DNA of 42,240 nt from Isosphaeraceae bacterium (GCA_021324445.1 JAJPJC010000263.1:1-42240); one strand, 5' to 3'; shown: positions 9,011-21,832, numbered from the stretch's first letter. Numbers and translations are program-made. The notes: generated from the letters alone by a model not told the origin.

Positions 9011-10203
9011 CTCTTGTCCTGCCCGAGCAGTCCTGGTCCGAAGGTCAGCAGGCCGAGCAAAGCCAGGAAGAGGACGTTCTTCAGGTTGTAGGCCAGGATG
9101 ACCCACGCGCTGGTCCTGGGGAAGAGGTTGGTCGTGGCCGGTGCCAGCAGCGTCGCCGCGCATCCTGCGGCGAAGAGCCAGCACCCACGGCGCGCGATCG
9201 GGCCTTCCAGGATCGCAATGAACGGGATCAACCAGATCAGGTACTGCGGTGAGAAGACCTTCGAGGTGACGACGAAAGCGAGAATGGCCGCGCCGGTGTA
9301 CCGGACCCCTTCCGTCATCCCGCGGCGTTGGAAGACGAGACAAACCGTCAGGATGGCCACCAACTGGGTTGGGAAGACCAGTGCGGAGAGGTGTTGCGAC
9401 CAAGGCGTGATCGACGACCAGGCCGCATGGTCCCGCGCGATGACGATCTCGGCCCCGACGAGCTTCGCCGCCAGCATCTGGGCGCCGGAGTACAGGCTAC
9501 CATACTCGAAGCCGCGCCCGAGCTGATATCCCAGCGATTGGGACACCCCGGCGAAGCCTCCCAGCGCGAGCCAGGCCGTGGCGCCGAGCGTCGAGGCCAG
9601 GCTGAACGCCACCAGCCCCCGACCGCGCGCACTCCCCGGGCGGGTCAGATCCCAGGTCGAGGCCAGCACCGCGACCACCGCCGGATAGACCTTCGTCAGC
9701 GCCCCGAGCGATGCGGCCAGACCACCGAGCACGCTCCGGCCGGAGAACCACCAGGTCGACGCCACGAAGCCGAGGAGCATCGGGACCGCGTCGTATCGAG
9801 CCACCATCAAGCGCGCGAGGAACACGAAGAAGACGGTGTACCAGGCCAGCCGCGACCAGACTCGCGCCGGACCCTCTCGCCGTTCAACCCAGGCGGCGAC
9901 CGCCCAGACCGTGGCGGCGTTGAAGGCGAGCATCTCGACCGCGAAGGCGAACTTGAAGCCCGCGATGTTCGGGACGATGAGCCCGGGCACGAGGAACAGC
10001 AGCAACGCCAGGGGCGGATACTCCACCCGGTAATCCCGGTAGGGAACCTCCCCGGCCATGGCCATCGTTGCATAACGATAATAGATGTCCGTATCGTCGG
10101 ATCCCGAGTGCAGCTTGATCAGAGCCGTCGCCAGCGCGAGGAGGAGCTGGACGGCGACCGTCACGACCACGGGCCGGATGATGCGTGCCGATTTCCAGGA
10201 CAT
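8968..10203 (-). CDS. Multi-pass membrane glycosyltransferase, GT87/DUF2029-like
   Basis: This 411-residue polytopic protein has about ten hydrophobic helices. It resembles the GT87/DUF2029 polyprenol-phosphate-mannose-dependent mannosyltransferases, which work on the outer face of the inner membrane. Supporting strings are SDDTDIYYRYATMAMAGEVP and YRDYRVEYPPLALLLF after TM1, the first loop that carries the family's acidic residues. LGALTKVYPAV and VTSKVFSPQYLIWLIPF are also typical. The ATG at 10203 begins just before TM1. Earlier in-frame starts up to 10251 are possible but overlap the antitoxin gene and a toxin relic. The 3' end overlaps the selB 3' end by 43 bases on the opposite strand. 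Acceptor and donor are unknown. Confidence 0.78.
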   Translation of the reverse strand: MSWKSARIIRPVVVTVAVQLLLALATALIKLHSGSDDTDIYYRYATMAMAGEVPYRDYRVEYPPLALLLFLVPGLIVPNIAGFKFAFAVEMLAFNAATVWAVAAWVERREGPARVWSRLAWYTVFFVFLARLMVARYDAVPMLLGFVASTWWFSGRSVLGGLAASLGALTKVYPAVVAVLASTWDLTRPGSARGRGLVAFSLASTLGATAWLALGGFAGVSQSLGYQLGRGFEYGSLYSGAQMLAAKLVGAEIVIARDHAAWSSITPWSQHLSALVFPTQLVAILTVCLVFQRRGMTEGVRYTGAAILAFVVTSKVFSPQYLIWLIPFIAILEGPIARRGCWLFAAGCAATLLAPATTNLFPRTSAWVILAYNLKNVLFLALLGLLTFGPGLLGQDKSQPGPAASAPGAAI

Positions 10204-10246
10204 ATCGCTTGACGATGCCGCCGGCATCGCGGAAAAACGCGGCCAT
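10184..10246 (-). pseudogene. PIN-domain (VapC-like) toxin remnant, first 21 codons
   Basis: Directly after the antitoxin stop codon (TGAG then ATG) the minus strand encodes MAAFFRDAGGIVKRYVLEIG and then loses all similarity. The pattern D-x-(S/G)-(G/A)-(I/L)-V-K-R-Y-V-x-E-x-G is the N-terminus of PIN-domain RNase toxins, which carry the first catalytic Asp there. The rest of the toxin is absent; the glycosyltransferase frame starting at 10203 lies on top of it. I read it as the stump of a toxin gene left next to its antitoxin. Confidence 0.55.
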
Positions 10247-10247
10247 C

Positions 10248-10544
10248 TCACCGCCGCTCGCGGATGATGGTTTCGGAAAGCGGCTGGCCTTCGATGGCGA
10301 CCGGCTGGGACGGTGGCCGGGCCCCGGGATCCGCGGGGGTGGCCAGGCTGGTCATCAGCCCGGAGGCGAGCGAGTGCCGTTTGAACTCGTCCTCGGTCAT
10401 CGCCCGGGGCGGGGCGGATTCCGGCTCCGCCCGGCGAAGACGCCGCACGGCCTCGGCGATCGCCTCATCCGGGGAGGTGAAGCGGCCGCACTGCACCTGG
10501 CTTTCGATGTAGCGTTCCAGCTCTTGGGGCAAGTGGATCGTCAT
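10248..10544 (-). CDS. ParD/RHH-like antitoxin, apparently orphaned
   Basis: This small protein of 98 residues starts with MTIHLPQELERYIESQVQ and continues to about residue 40 (SPDEAIAEAVRRLRR). That is the ribbon-helix-helix DNA-binding part of ParD-type antitoxins, which also repress their own operon. The tail (about 45-98) is Pro/Arg-rich and would be the flexible toxin-binding region. The ATG at 10544 is supported by GGAGG about 8 bases upstream. Its stop codon is followed after one base by the ATG of a PIN-toxin remnant, the usual antitoxin-toxin arrangement. Only about 21 toxin codons survive, so the antitoxin now seems to lack a partner here. Confidence 0.75.
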   Translation of the reverse strand: MTIHLPQELERYIESQVQCGRFTSPDEAIAEAVRRLRRAEPESAPPRAMTEDEFKRHSLASGLMTSLATPADPGARPPSQPVAIEGQPLSETIIRERR

Positions 10545-10794
10545 CCCCTGGTCCTCCCACGCACTGACCTTATCACGACGCGCAGGGAATGCCAAGCGCG
10601 GCGGTGCCGCACGCGGCACCCCAGGCCGACCGCGCCCGGGAGACCTTCGGTCCGGCTCTCGGGCGGGGTCAGGAGACCCGCGCCCAACTGAGAACTGATG
10701 AACCGTTGAATCCTGCGGCCAATCGCATACAGTGAGATCCTTCCGAGCGGTGGGTCGGGCGCGAAGGTTGTTCCTTCCGGGATCGGATGGCGCG

Positions 10795-12210
10795 ATGAGG
10801 TCATCCTGGAGACTTGCGGCTCCGCTCGTCGTGTGGTTGGCCGTCGTGGTGATTCCCCGTCCCCTCGGGCTTTCCCGCAACGCCTGGAGTTATCTCGGGC
10901 TCTTCGCGGCCGTCGTGGTTGCGCTGGTGCTCGAGCCGCTGCCGCCGGCGGCGGTCGGACTGGTCGGCCTCACGCTGGCCACGGTGCTCGGCTTCATCTC
11001 AGCGAAACCGGCTGAGGCCATCAAGTGGGGCTTGAGCGGGTTCTCCGACGGCACGGTCTGGTTGATCTTCGGGGCCCTGGTCGTCTCGCTCGGCTACGAG
11101 AAGACCGGACTGGGGAGGCGAATTGCCCTGACGCTGGTCAAGGCGCTGGGGAAGAGCAGCCTGGGCCTGGGCTACGCGGTGATGCTGGCCGACCTGGCGA
11201 TCGCCCCGTTCACGCCGTCCAACACCGGGCGCAGTGCCGGGGTGATCTACCCGATCGTGCGCAGCATCCCCGCACTGTATGGCTCGGCGCCGGGACCGTC
11301 GGCGCGCCGGCTGGGAGCCTACCTGATGTGGACCGCATTCGCCACCACGGGTGTCACCAGCTCGATGTTCCTCACCGCGCTGGCGCCGAACCTGCTCGCG
11401 GTGAGCCTGATCCACCAGGAGATCGCTCTCGACCTCACGTGGGCCCAGTGGTCGATGGGCGTCCTGCCGATCGGCACGCCGCTGCTCGTGACGCTTCCCG
11501 TCCTCGTCTACTTCATCTATCCGCCGGAGATCCGCGCGAGCGAGCAGGTGCCGGCCTGGGCGGCGGCCGAGCTGGTCCGCATGGGACCGCTCTCGATGCC
11601 AGAACGGGTGATGGGGCTCCTGGTGCTCCTGGCCTTCTGTCTCTGGGTCTTCGGCGGCGCGTGGATCAACGCGACGACCGCGATCCTCGCCATCGTCTCG
11701 TTGATGGTCCTCTGCCGGGTCGTCGATTGGGACGACATCACCGGCAACCGGGCGGCCTGGAACACCGTGGTCTACTTCGCGACGCTCATGACCCTGGCGG
11801 ACGGCTTGAACCGCGTCGGCTTCATCACCTGGGCCGCCCAGGGCGTGGCTCGGCTCCTGGTCGGTGCCTCACCCGTGGTCGCGCTGGTCGGCCTGGTGTC
11901 GTTCTTCTTCCTGGTCCACTACGCCTTCGCCAGCCTGACCGCCCATACCGTCGTCGTCCTCCCCGCCCTGCTCGCGGCGGGCGCGCTCTTCCCCGGCATG
12001 CCCGTGAAGGTGTTCGCGCTCCTGCTGGCGTACTCGATCGGCCTGATGGGCGTGATCACGCCCTATGCCACCGGACCGGCCCCGGTCTACTTCGGGAGCG
12101 GATTCATCCCGCGCAAGGATTTCTGGATGCTGGGATTCGTCTTCGGGCTGATTTACCTGGCCGTCTTGCTGGGCGTGGGCATCCCCTGGCTGGGCACATG
12201 CCTTTCTTAG
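10795..12210 (+). CDS. DASS/SLC13-type anion transporter
   Basis: This inner-membrane transporter of 471 residues has about 12 hydrophobic segments. It belongs to the divalent anion:symporter (SLC13, CitT/TtdT, plastid 2-oxoglutarate/malate translocator) group, which carries di- and tricarboxylates. Signature regions are FSDGTVWLIFGALVVSLGYE and IAPFTPSNTGRSAGVIYPIV near the first re-entrant hairpin, and MGVITPYATGPAPVYFGSG near the second. These correspond to the Ser-Asn-Thr type substrate- and cation-binding hairpins. The ATG at 10795 lies just before TM1. The gene converges with ackA and the two 3' ends overlap by 4 bases. A dicarboxylate substrate is likely from the family; the precise one is not visible. 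Confidence 0.87.
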   Translation: MRSSWRLAAPLVVWLAVVVIPRPLGLSRNAWSYLGLFAAVVVALVLEPLPPAAVGLVGLTLATVLGFISAKPAEAIKWGLSGFSDGTVWLIFGALVVSLGYEKTGLGRRIALTLVKALGKSSLGLGYAVMLADLAIAPFTPSNTGRSAGVIYPIVRSIPALYGSAPGPSARRLGAYLMWTAFATTGVTSSMFLTALAPNLLAVSLIHQEIALDLTWAQWSMGVLPIGTPLLVTLPVLVYFIYPPEIRASEQVPAWAAAELVRMGPLSMPERVMGLLVLLAFCLWVFGGAWINATTAILAIVSLMVLCRVVDWDDITGNRAAWNTVVYFATLMTLADGLNRVGFITWAAQGVARLLVGASPVVALVGLVSFFFLVHYAFASLTAHTVVVLPALLAAGALFPGMPVKVFALLLAYSIGLMGVITPYATGPAPVYFGSGFIPRKDFWMLGFVFGLIYLAVLLGVGIPWLGTCLS

Positions 12211-13433
12211 CGGTGGACGGCTGCCGTCGCTTCGCCCTGCCGAGGGGAAGAGGAACGGCCGAGGAGCCGGAGTGTATGTCGAGCGATCATCAATTCCTCA
12301 TTGGTGGGGATGACCCAGACCGAAGGGGCATGCCCTTCCTCCGAGATCCGCGGGCCACGGCGGCGGTTGGCGTCCTCGTCGAGCGCGACGCCCAGCCAGG
12401 CGGCGTCGCGGCAGACCCGCGCGCGGATCTCGGCGGCGTGCTCGCCGATGCCGGCGGTGAATACCAGCGCGTCCAGGCCCCCCAGCGCCGCGGCCAGCGA
12501 GCCCAGTGCCCGGCCGATCCGGTAGACGAAGTGATCGATGGCGAGCTGCGCCCCGGGCTGATCGCTGGCCAGTAAGTCTCTCATGTCATTGGAGATGCCC
12601 GAGAGACCCTTCAACCCGGAGTGGTGATACAGCAGGTCCTCGACCTGGTCGACCGTCATCCCTCGTTGCTGCATCAGGTAGATCAACACGCCGGGATCGA
12701 TCTGGCCGCACCGCGTGCCCATGGGCAGGCCGTCCAGCACGCTGAAGCCCATCGTGTCGCCCAGGCTGTGGCCGCCGCGAATGGCGGCCATGCTACAGCC
12801 GTTGCCCAGGTGGGCGATCACCACCCGCCCCGCCGCGGCGGCGGGGTCGAGCGCCTCCAGGGCGGCGATGATGTACTCGCACGACAGCCCGTGAAATCCG
12901 TAGCGGCGCACGCCCGCGTCGAAGTATTCACGGGGCAGCGCGTACACCTGGGCCACCAGGGGCGCGGTCCGGTGGAAGGCTGTGTCGAAACACGCCACCT
13001 GGGTCAGCCCGGGACGGGCCGCGGCCACCGCGCGGATGGGAGCGAGGTTGGCGCGCTGGTGCAACGGGGCGAGGGGCTCGAAGGCAGTCAGGGCCTCGAG
13101 CGTCGGCCCGTCCACCACGACCGGCTCGGAGTAGACCGGCCCACCGTGGACGACACGATGGCCGACCGCCACGACCTCCAGCCCTGCGCTGTGCGAGCCC
13201 AGCCAGGCGAAGATCCGAGGAACGGCGTCCTCCGGCGACGCGACCTTGGCCAGGGAATCGCGTTCGTCGGCCACGGTCGCGCCGTCGGCATCGCTGACCA
13301 AGAAATGCGGGTCGGTGCCGATTCCCTCGAAATGGCCCCGGTACAGCGGCCGCAGGTCCCCGCCGGCGAGCGCGAAGACGGCGAACTTCACGCTCGACGA
13401 GCCGGCGTTCAGGATGACGATCGCCTGGATCAT
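12207..13433 (-). CDS. ackA: Acetate kinase
   Basis: This enzyme interconverts acetate + ATP and acetyl phosphate + ADP in the cytoplasm. The length of 408 residues is normal. The ASKHA-fold signature ILNAGSSSVKFAVFAL is at the N-terminus. GHRVVHGGPVYSEP holds the active-site His/Arg region, ACFDTAFHRTAP and YGFHGLSCEYI are conserved, and IAHLGNGCSMAAIRGG is the phosphate-binding loop. DGLPMGTRCGQIDPG and FTAGIGEHAAEIR complete the family pattern. The ATG at 13433 follows a GGGGGAG ribosome binding site. No phosphotransacetylase gene is adjacent, so its pathway partner must lie elsewhere. Confidence 0.96.
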   Translation of the reverse strand: MIQAIVILNAGSSSVKFAVFALAGGDLRPLYRGHFEGIGTDPHFLVSDADGATVADERDSLAKVASPEDAVPRIFAWLGSHSAGLEVVAVGHRVVHGGPVYSEPVVVDGPTLEALTAFEPLAPLHQRANLAPIRAVAAARPGLTQVACFDTAFHRTAPLVAQVYALPREYFDAGVRRYGFHGLSCEYIIAALEALDPAAAAGRVVIAHLGNGCSMAAIRGGHSLGDTMGFSVLDGLPMGTRCGQIDPGVLIYLMQQRGMTVDQVEDLLYHHSGLKGLSGISNDMRDLLASDQPGAQLAIDHFVYRIGRALGSLAAALGGLDALVFTAGIGEHAAEIRARVCRDAAWLGVALDEDANRRRGPRISEEGHAPSVWVIPTNEELMIARHTLRLLGRSSSPRQGEATAAVHR

Positions 13434-13507
13434 CGCTCCCCCCGGGCCGCACCGGTACCCGCCAGAATGCGGCACGACCCACCCGACGGCGCAGGAGCCA
13501 GTCCGCC

Positions 13508-13894
13508 TTATTCCACGATCCCTTGCGGACCGACGCGGCCGGGCTGGGTATAGGTTTGGGGCGCCCCGGTGGCCCGCCGCCGGACGTCCAGCTCGATGGA
13601 GCCGAAGGTGCCTTCATGGCGCTGGATGGTCATGCCCAAAGCGGTCAAGAGGCGCTTGGCCGTATAGAAGTTCATCACGATCCGCTGATTGGCCTTGACC
13701 TCCTGGCGGCCGGTGGCGAACGGCTGGGGGTTCAGGCCGAAGTCGAGGATGACTTCCTCGGGAGTCGCGGTGACTCGGCAGAAATTGGAGTAAGACGGGA
13801 GGGTCGCGGAATCATCGACGACGACCTCGGTCTGTTGCTGGGCTTGAGGGTTTTGCAAGGTCGGGTTTCCTTCCGTCGGTTCTCGTTCACTCAT
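13508..13894 (-). CDS. DUF3467 family protein
   Basis: This 128-residue protein is probably cytoplasmic. The core (about residues 30-105, ATLPSYSNFCRVTATPEEVI then DFGLNPQP) matches the DUF3467 family, which in planctomycetes is short and of unknown role. An N-terminal Gln/Glu-rich tail and a Gly/Gln-rich C-terminus flank it. The ATG at 13894 has GGGAG about 8 bases upstream. It sits between ackA and waaA on the same strand with gaps of 74 and 140 bases, so co-transcription is possible but not shown. Confidence 0.8.
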   Translation of the reverse strand: MSEREPTEGNPTLQNPQAQQQTEVVVDDSATLPSYSNFCRVTATPEEVILDFGLNPQPFATGRQEVKANQRIVMNFYTAKRLLTALGMTIQRHEGTFGSIELDVRRRATGAPQTYTQPGRVGPQGIVE

Positions 13895-14034
13895 TGGACG
13901 CTCCCATCTCGAGACGGTGCGAAACAGGGACGCAGGAACCCGACGTGGCCGGATCCCCGCCTGGGCACGACGCGTTCGGACTGGCAAGACCTCAGCTATT
14001 TCAGCGAGTCGTCATGCAAAAGGCAAGCCGGTGG

Positions 14035-15348
14035 TCAGGCGGCGGCCTGGGTCAGGGAGGCTTCGACAAGCCGGTCGAGCTCGGCGAGGGTGCGGCTGGC
14101 GGCACCGTTCTGGGCCAGGACGAGGGTGCGGCCGGCGGCACCGCGGGCGGCGGCGGCTTCGGGATCGTCGAGATCGGCGAGCAGTCCGCGGGCCAGCTCC
14201 TCGGCGTCGGCGACCCGCCGCGCGGCCTGGCGGCTGAGCAACTGCTCGACGGTCTCCTGGAAGTTGGCGGTGTGCGGGCCGAAGATCACCGAGGCGCCAT
14301 AGGCGGCCGGCTCCATCATGTTCTGGCCGCCGCGACCGGGCCGAAGGCTCCCCCCCACGAAGGCGACGTCGGCCAGACCCCAGACCGCGCCCAGCTCACC
14401 GATCGTGTCGATCAGGATCACCGGCGGCCTGCCGGACGGCTTCCTCGGCGGCGGTCCCTGGAGCCGACTCCGCCGCAGGACCACCTCGCCCTGCTGCTCC
14501 AGCCATCGGGCCACGGCGTCGAACCGTTCGGCGTGCCGGGGAACGAGGATCAAGCGCAGTCGGGGATGATGGTGCCGCGCCGCGGTGTAGGCCGCCAGCG
14601 CCGCCTCCTCCTCGCCCTCCATGGTGCTCCCGGCCACGAACACCAGGTCGGCCGGCGAGAGGCCCAGCAGCTCGCGCAAGGCACGCGTCCTGGCGTTATT
14701 CCGGTCGCTCTCCAGCCCATCGTACTTGACCGACCCGGTGACGCGCACGCGATCGCCGGGGATGCCCAGATCGACGAATCGCCGGGCACAGTCGGCAGCC
14801 TGAGCAGCCACCGCGTCGATCCGGCCCAGGGTGGAGCGCAGCAGCGGCTTCAGCCGGCGGTAGCCGCGATAACTCCGCGTGCTGAGCCGCGCATTGATGA
14901 TCGCCACCTTCGCGCCGCTGCACTTGGCCGCCCGGATCAGGTTGGGCCAGAGCTCCAACTCCACCAGCGCCAGGACCGTGGGCCGGATGCGGGCCACGGC
15001 CCGCCGGGTGGACCAACTGAAATCCAGTGGGGCGTAGAACGTGACCAGATCCGGATAGGTCTGCCGGGCCACCGCCAGCCCCGTCGTCGTGGTCGTCGAG
15101 ATGACGATGTCCCAGTTGGGGCGGCGCCGCGCCAGGGCGCGCACCAGGGGCCGCAAGAGTAAGACCTCGCCCACGCTCACCGCATGGAACCAGTAGCAGG
15201 GCCGATCGCCGATCCGCAACGGCGCCTTGCCCCAGAGCTTCTCGCGCCAGCCGTCGCGATACTTGCCCGCACAGATTGCTCGATACAGCAGCCAGGGAGC
15301 CAGCACAATCACCGCTGCCAGGTAAACCACGTCCAGAGCCAACGGCAT
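14035..15348 (-). CDS. waaA: 3-deoxy-D-manno-octulosonic acid (Kdo) transferase
   Basis: This GT30 enzyme of 437 residues transfers Kdo from CMP-Kdo to lipid A precursor at the inner face of the inner membrane. An N-terminal membrane anchor (about 4-24) is followed by the GT30 N-domain with FHAVSVGEVLLLRPLV, carrying the catalytic-base Glu, and TTTTTGLAVARQTYPD. LVELELWPNLI is characteristic. The C-domain holds VAGSTMEGEEEA, LVPRHAERFD and the donor-binding VGGSLRPGRGGQNMMEPAAY. AAGGA lies about 8 bases before the ATG at 15348, so this start is well supported. Its presence implies Gram-negative lipid A biosynthesis, as in other planctomycetes with LPS genes. Confidence 0.94.
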   Translation of the reverse strand: MPLALDVVYLAAVIVLAPWLLYRAICAGKYRDGWREKLWGKAPLRIGDRPCYWFHAVSVGEVLLLRPLVRALARRRPNWDIVISTTTTTGLAVARQTYPDLVTFYAPLDFSWSTRRAVARIRPTVLALVELELWPNLIRAAKCSGAKVAIINARLSTRSYRGYRRLKPLLRSTLGRIDAVAAQAADCARRFVDLGIPGDRVRVTGSVKYDGLESDRNNARTRALRELLGLSPADLVFVAGSTMEGEEEAALAAYTAARHHHPRLRLILVPRHAERFDAVARWLEQQGEVVLRRSRLQGPPPRKPSGRPPVILIDTIGELGAVWGLADVAFVGGSLRPGRGGQNMMEPAAYGASVIFGPHTANFQETVEQLLSRQAARRVADAEELARGLLADLDDPEAAAARGAAGRTLVLAQNGAASRTLAELDRLVEASLTQAAA

Positions 15349-15664
15349 CTCGGGGAATCCTTTCCCGGAACAGGAGCCCTGTTGCCCAGCGACCAGGTCG
15401 CCGCTGTTCACGCAACTGCCGTGCCTCCGGCCCCTCGGCCTGGACCGGGTCCGACCGCCCTCACGGCCGCGATCGCCGCGGGCGCACCCAACCCGATCCT
15501 CGTCCGGAAGGGGGCGGAGGCTGGATCGCAAGTCCTAAGTCACGTGGCTGAGCACAGATGGGATCGACGAACTCAACCGCAATGCCCCTCGGCAGAGAGC
15601 GGGAACCCGCCACCGCGGCCAGCCGGTCACCCGGGGGGCCGAGCCGGCACACCCGGGCCAGCGT
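15349..15664. other. Intergenic spacer, secA to waaA
   Basis: In this 316-base spacer between two minus-strand genes I see no gene, clear terminator hairpin with a T-run, or repeat. It must hold the waaA promoter unless waaA is read through from secA. Confidence 0.45.
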
Positions 15665-19306
<3,642 letters not shown>

Positions 19307-19617
19307 TGCCGCACCGGTCCCGTGAAGGTCTGAGGAATGAAGCACTAAGTCGTTTCATATAGCGATCTTAAAGCAGATCCACCCCGGTCGTCAAGCGGGT
19401 CGGCGCGCTGTCGTGCCGGGCCGCGCCGAACTTCCTTCTTGATGGGACACTCGTTCACGAATTCCTCGCCTGCGGGGCGGCGCGAACCCGGGGCGCGGCC
19501 TGCGGCGACAGGCTGGCCGGGCCGATGGCGAGGGGGTCGCGTGAGGACTCGTGTTCGCTTAGAATGCCATGGTCGGTGCAGCGGCGAGGACGAACGCGAC
19601 GAACCAGGGGAGCGGGA
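19307..19617. other. Divergent spacer between secA and the TPR gene
   Basis: This 311-base region carries the leaders of two divergent genes. Apart from the possible secA promoter near 19365-19394 and an AGGGGAGCGGGA ribosome binding region just before 19618, I see nothing specific. Confidence 0.45.
19365..19394 (-). promoter_or_regulatory. Possible sigma-70 promoter of secA
   Basis: On the minus strand TTGACG (19394-19389) and TAAGAT (19370-19365) are separated by 18 bases. They lie about 60 bases before the secA start, in an otherwise GC-rich spacer. The -35 matches consensus at 5 of 6 positions and the -10 at 4 of 6. Confidence 0.4.
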
Positions 19618-20832
19618 ATGCCGCGGTTGAGGAACCGGCGAGGCTGGATCCTGGCGCTGGTCTTGCTCGTGGTCGGGGTGCTGGTCAGCCTGGGGCTGGC
19701 CCCGCGGCTCTGGTCGCGCGGGCCGGTTCGGGATCCCCAGCGGCTCGGCTGGCTGCACGCGGCCTGGAACGCGTTCGAAGCCCGGCGTTATGACCAGGCC
19801 CAGGCGATCCTGGACCGCCGGGCGGCCGTGGTCGCGCCGACGCCCCTGGACTGGATGCTCCGGGCGCGGATCGCTGAGGCCCAGGGCCGCCCGGCCGAAG
19901 CCCTCGATCATCTCCGGCGCATCCCCGACTCCGACCCGATCGCCGCCCAGGCCTGGCTCAAGGCCGGTCAGATCGAGCTGGCGCGGCATCAGGCGCGGGC
20001 GGCCGAGGCGGCGTACCGGCACGCGCTGGCGCTGAACCCCGACCAGATCCAGGCGCATCGCGAGCTGGCCTACCTCTATATCTTGCAGCGTCGCAAGGCC
20101 GAGTGCGACGTCGAGTTCCGCGCCCTGGACCGGATCAAGCCCCTGGATGAGGTCCTGGCCTTCGCGTGGTGCCAGAATTTCTGCCGGCTCTGGAACTCCT
20201 TGGAGGCGCTCCCGGTTCTGATCCGGTTTGTCGCGACAGACCCGGACGATCGTTGGTCGCGGCTGGCGCTGGCGGCCAGCTACGAGTTGATCAACCGTCT
20301 GGATGAGGCGGAGTCCGCGTTAGGTCCCCTGCCCGATTCCGATCCCGACGCCCGCGCCCTCCGCATCCTGATCGCGTTCGATCGGGGACAGATCGGCGTC
20401 GCCGCGGAGTTGGCCCGGGGTGGCCCTGCCGAGCACACGCAGCTCAACGTCTGCCGGGGACGACTCGCCTTGCAGGGCCCCGATCCGCGCCAGGCCGCGG
20501 CCTTCTTCCGCGCCGCACTCCGCCAGGATCCCGAGGATCGCGACGCCCTTCAAGGCTTGGGGTTGGCGCTGCGGAAACTCGGCGACGCCCGTGCCGAGCA
20601 ATACCTCCGGCTGGCCTTCCGGCAGGACGACTTGAAGCGGACCCTCCAGGGCGCGACCACCACCCTCCAGAGTGATCCCCGACTGTTCTCCCGGCTGGGT
20701 GAGATCTGCATGCTGTTGGACCGGCGCGAGGAGGCTCGCGCCTGGTATCGGTTGGCGATCGGTCGCGACCCGCTCGACACCCGGGCGCAGCAGGACTTGA
20801 TCCGGCTTGAAAACCGGTCGCGAGCGGACTGA
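19618..20832 (+). CDS. TPR-repeat protein with N-terminal membrane anchor
   Basis: This 404-residue protein has one N-terminal transmembrane helix (about 8-28, WILALVLLVVGVLVSLGLAP) and is otherwise periplasmic. The rest is a chain of tetratricopeptide-like helix pairs: LHAAWNAFEARRYDQAQAIL, WLKAGQIELARHQARAAEAA, a block near DALQGLGLALRKLGDARAEQ, and one near FSRLGEICMLLDRREEARAW. TPR arrays of this kind are scaffolds for protein contacts and no catalytic motif is present. The ATG at 19618 is preceded by AGGGGAGCGGGA. It is divergent from secA and convergent with the next gene (15-base gap). The partner is unknown. Confidence 0.8.
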   Translation: MPRLRNRRGWILALVLLVVGVLVSLGLAPRLWSRGPVRDPQRLGWLHAAWNAFEARRYDQAQAILDRRAAVVAPTPLDWMLRARIAEAQGRPAEALDHLRRIPDSDPIAAQAWLKAGQIELARHQARAAEAAYRHALALNPDQIQAHRELAYLYILQRRKAECDVEFRALDRIKPLDEVLAFAWCQNFCRLWNSLEALPVLIRFVATDPDDRWSRLALAASYELINRLDEAESALGPLPDSDPDARALRILIAFDRGQIGVAAELARGGPAEHTQLNVCRGRLALQGPDPRQAAAFFRAALRQDPEDRDALQGLGLALRKLGDARAEQYLRLAFRQDDLKRTLQGATTTLQSDPRLFSRLGEICMLLDRREEARAWYRLAIGRDPLDTRAQQDLIRLENRSRAD

Positions 20833-20847
20833 CCGAACTCCACCCGC

Positions 20848-21651
20848 TCAGGGGCCCGCGACGGCGGAGGCGGAAGCGGTGCGGCGACCGAGGACTCCCC
20901 GCGCCGCCCCGGCGGCAATCAGCACCGTCACTGCGAGGATCGCCTGGAGACGAACCATCGGTGAGCCAGCGATCGCCCGGGTGGACCCGGAATCCGGGAA
21001 AAGCCAGGCGCCGAGCAAATGAAAGAGCACAGTGGCCAGGATGGCACCGAGGCAGGCGCCTCCAACGGCGGCAGGCCAACGTCGCCGGCGCCCGATGCCC
21101 GCCGCAAAGGCCAGCCCGGCCGCGGCAGCGATGGCCGACCAGATGCCTGAGTGAATCAGAATCGGTGACAACAGGTCGTTCGTATCCGGCACGAAGCGTC
21201 GAAAGAACAGGGGAACCAGAGCACGGGATGCCCATCCACCAGCCAGTCCGCCGACCACCAAGGCGACGAAGCCGACAATCGTCCCTCGCAAGAACGAACG
21301 CCCGGCCAGACCACCGGCGAGACCCATGGTTAGGCCGGTCACACCCCCGATGATGGCGAACGTGAGCGTGGCGTTCTGAAAATCGGCCTGGTTCTGCGTG
21401 GCCACCGTGGGCATCGTCAGGGTCACGCCCATGCCAAACCCCACCTCGACCAATCGAGGTTGGTAGACCCCGCCCGCCAATTCCCCAGCCAGCCACGAGG
21501 CCAGACCCGCCGCGACTCCGGCCACGAGGGCGATGCCCCCGACTCGACGTGGCCGGAGCGCGTGCAGCGCTGCGGGAACGGACGCTCCGGTCGGTTGGCC
21601 ATTTGCCGGAGCAGCCTGACCCGAGATCGTTTCCGATTCCGAGGATTCCAC
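20848..21651 (-). CDS. Multi-pass membrane protein (paralogue A)
   Basis: This predicted inner-membrane protein has 267 residues and about six hydrophobic segments, near 38-58, 94-114, 121-142, 163-185, 190-212 and 230-250. I do not recognise a named family. A conserved hydrophilic loop RRFVPDTNDLL (about 151-161) lies between the third and fourth segments. This loop and GMGVTLTMPTVATQNQADFQ recur almost unchanged in a second copy at 24626-25219. The start is taken as the GTG at 21651 because GGGAGGG lies 6-8 bases upstream; a longer open frame before it looks non-coding. Gly/Ala-rich helices and a short Ser/Glu N-terminus suggest a transporter-like or channel-like protein, but no function can be assigned. 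Confidence 0.65.
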   Translation of the reverse strand: MESSESETISGQAAPANGQPTGASVPAALHALRPRRVGGIALVAGVAAGLASWLAGELAGGVYQPRLVEVGFGMGVTLTMPTVATQNQADFQNATLTFAIIGGVTGLTMGLAGGLAGRSFLRGTIVGFVALVVGGLAGGWASRALVPLFFRRFVPDTNDLLSPILIHSGIWSAIAAAAGLAFAAGIGRRRRWPAAVGGACLGAILATVLFHLLGAWLFPDSGSTRAIAGSPMVRLQAILAVTVLIAAGAARGVLGRRTASASAVAGP

Positions 21652-21832
21652 GAGTCTGCCCTCCCCACGGAGAGACCCGGATCGCAGCGAGCTGGCTGGG
21701 AGGGCGCGGCGACCGACGGACCGAATCGAAAGGATGATCCAGCCGGCGCCGAGCCCCCATCCCCTCAGCAGATCTTGCAGGCCTGGCAAGCATCGTTGCT
21801 GGGTTGAGCAGGCCGCTCTCACACGGACTCGT

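Noticed and set aside
11025..12575. A 516-codon frame within the transporter and ackA
   Set aside because: It is an Arg/Pro/Gly-rich alternative frame of the DASS transporter with no motif.
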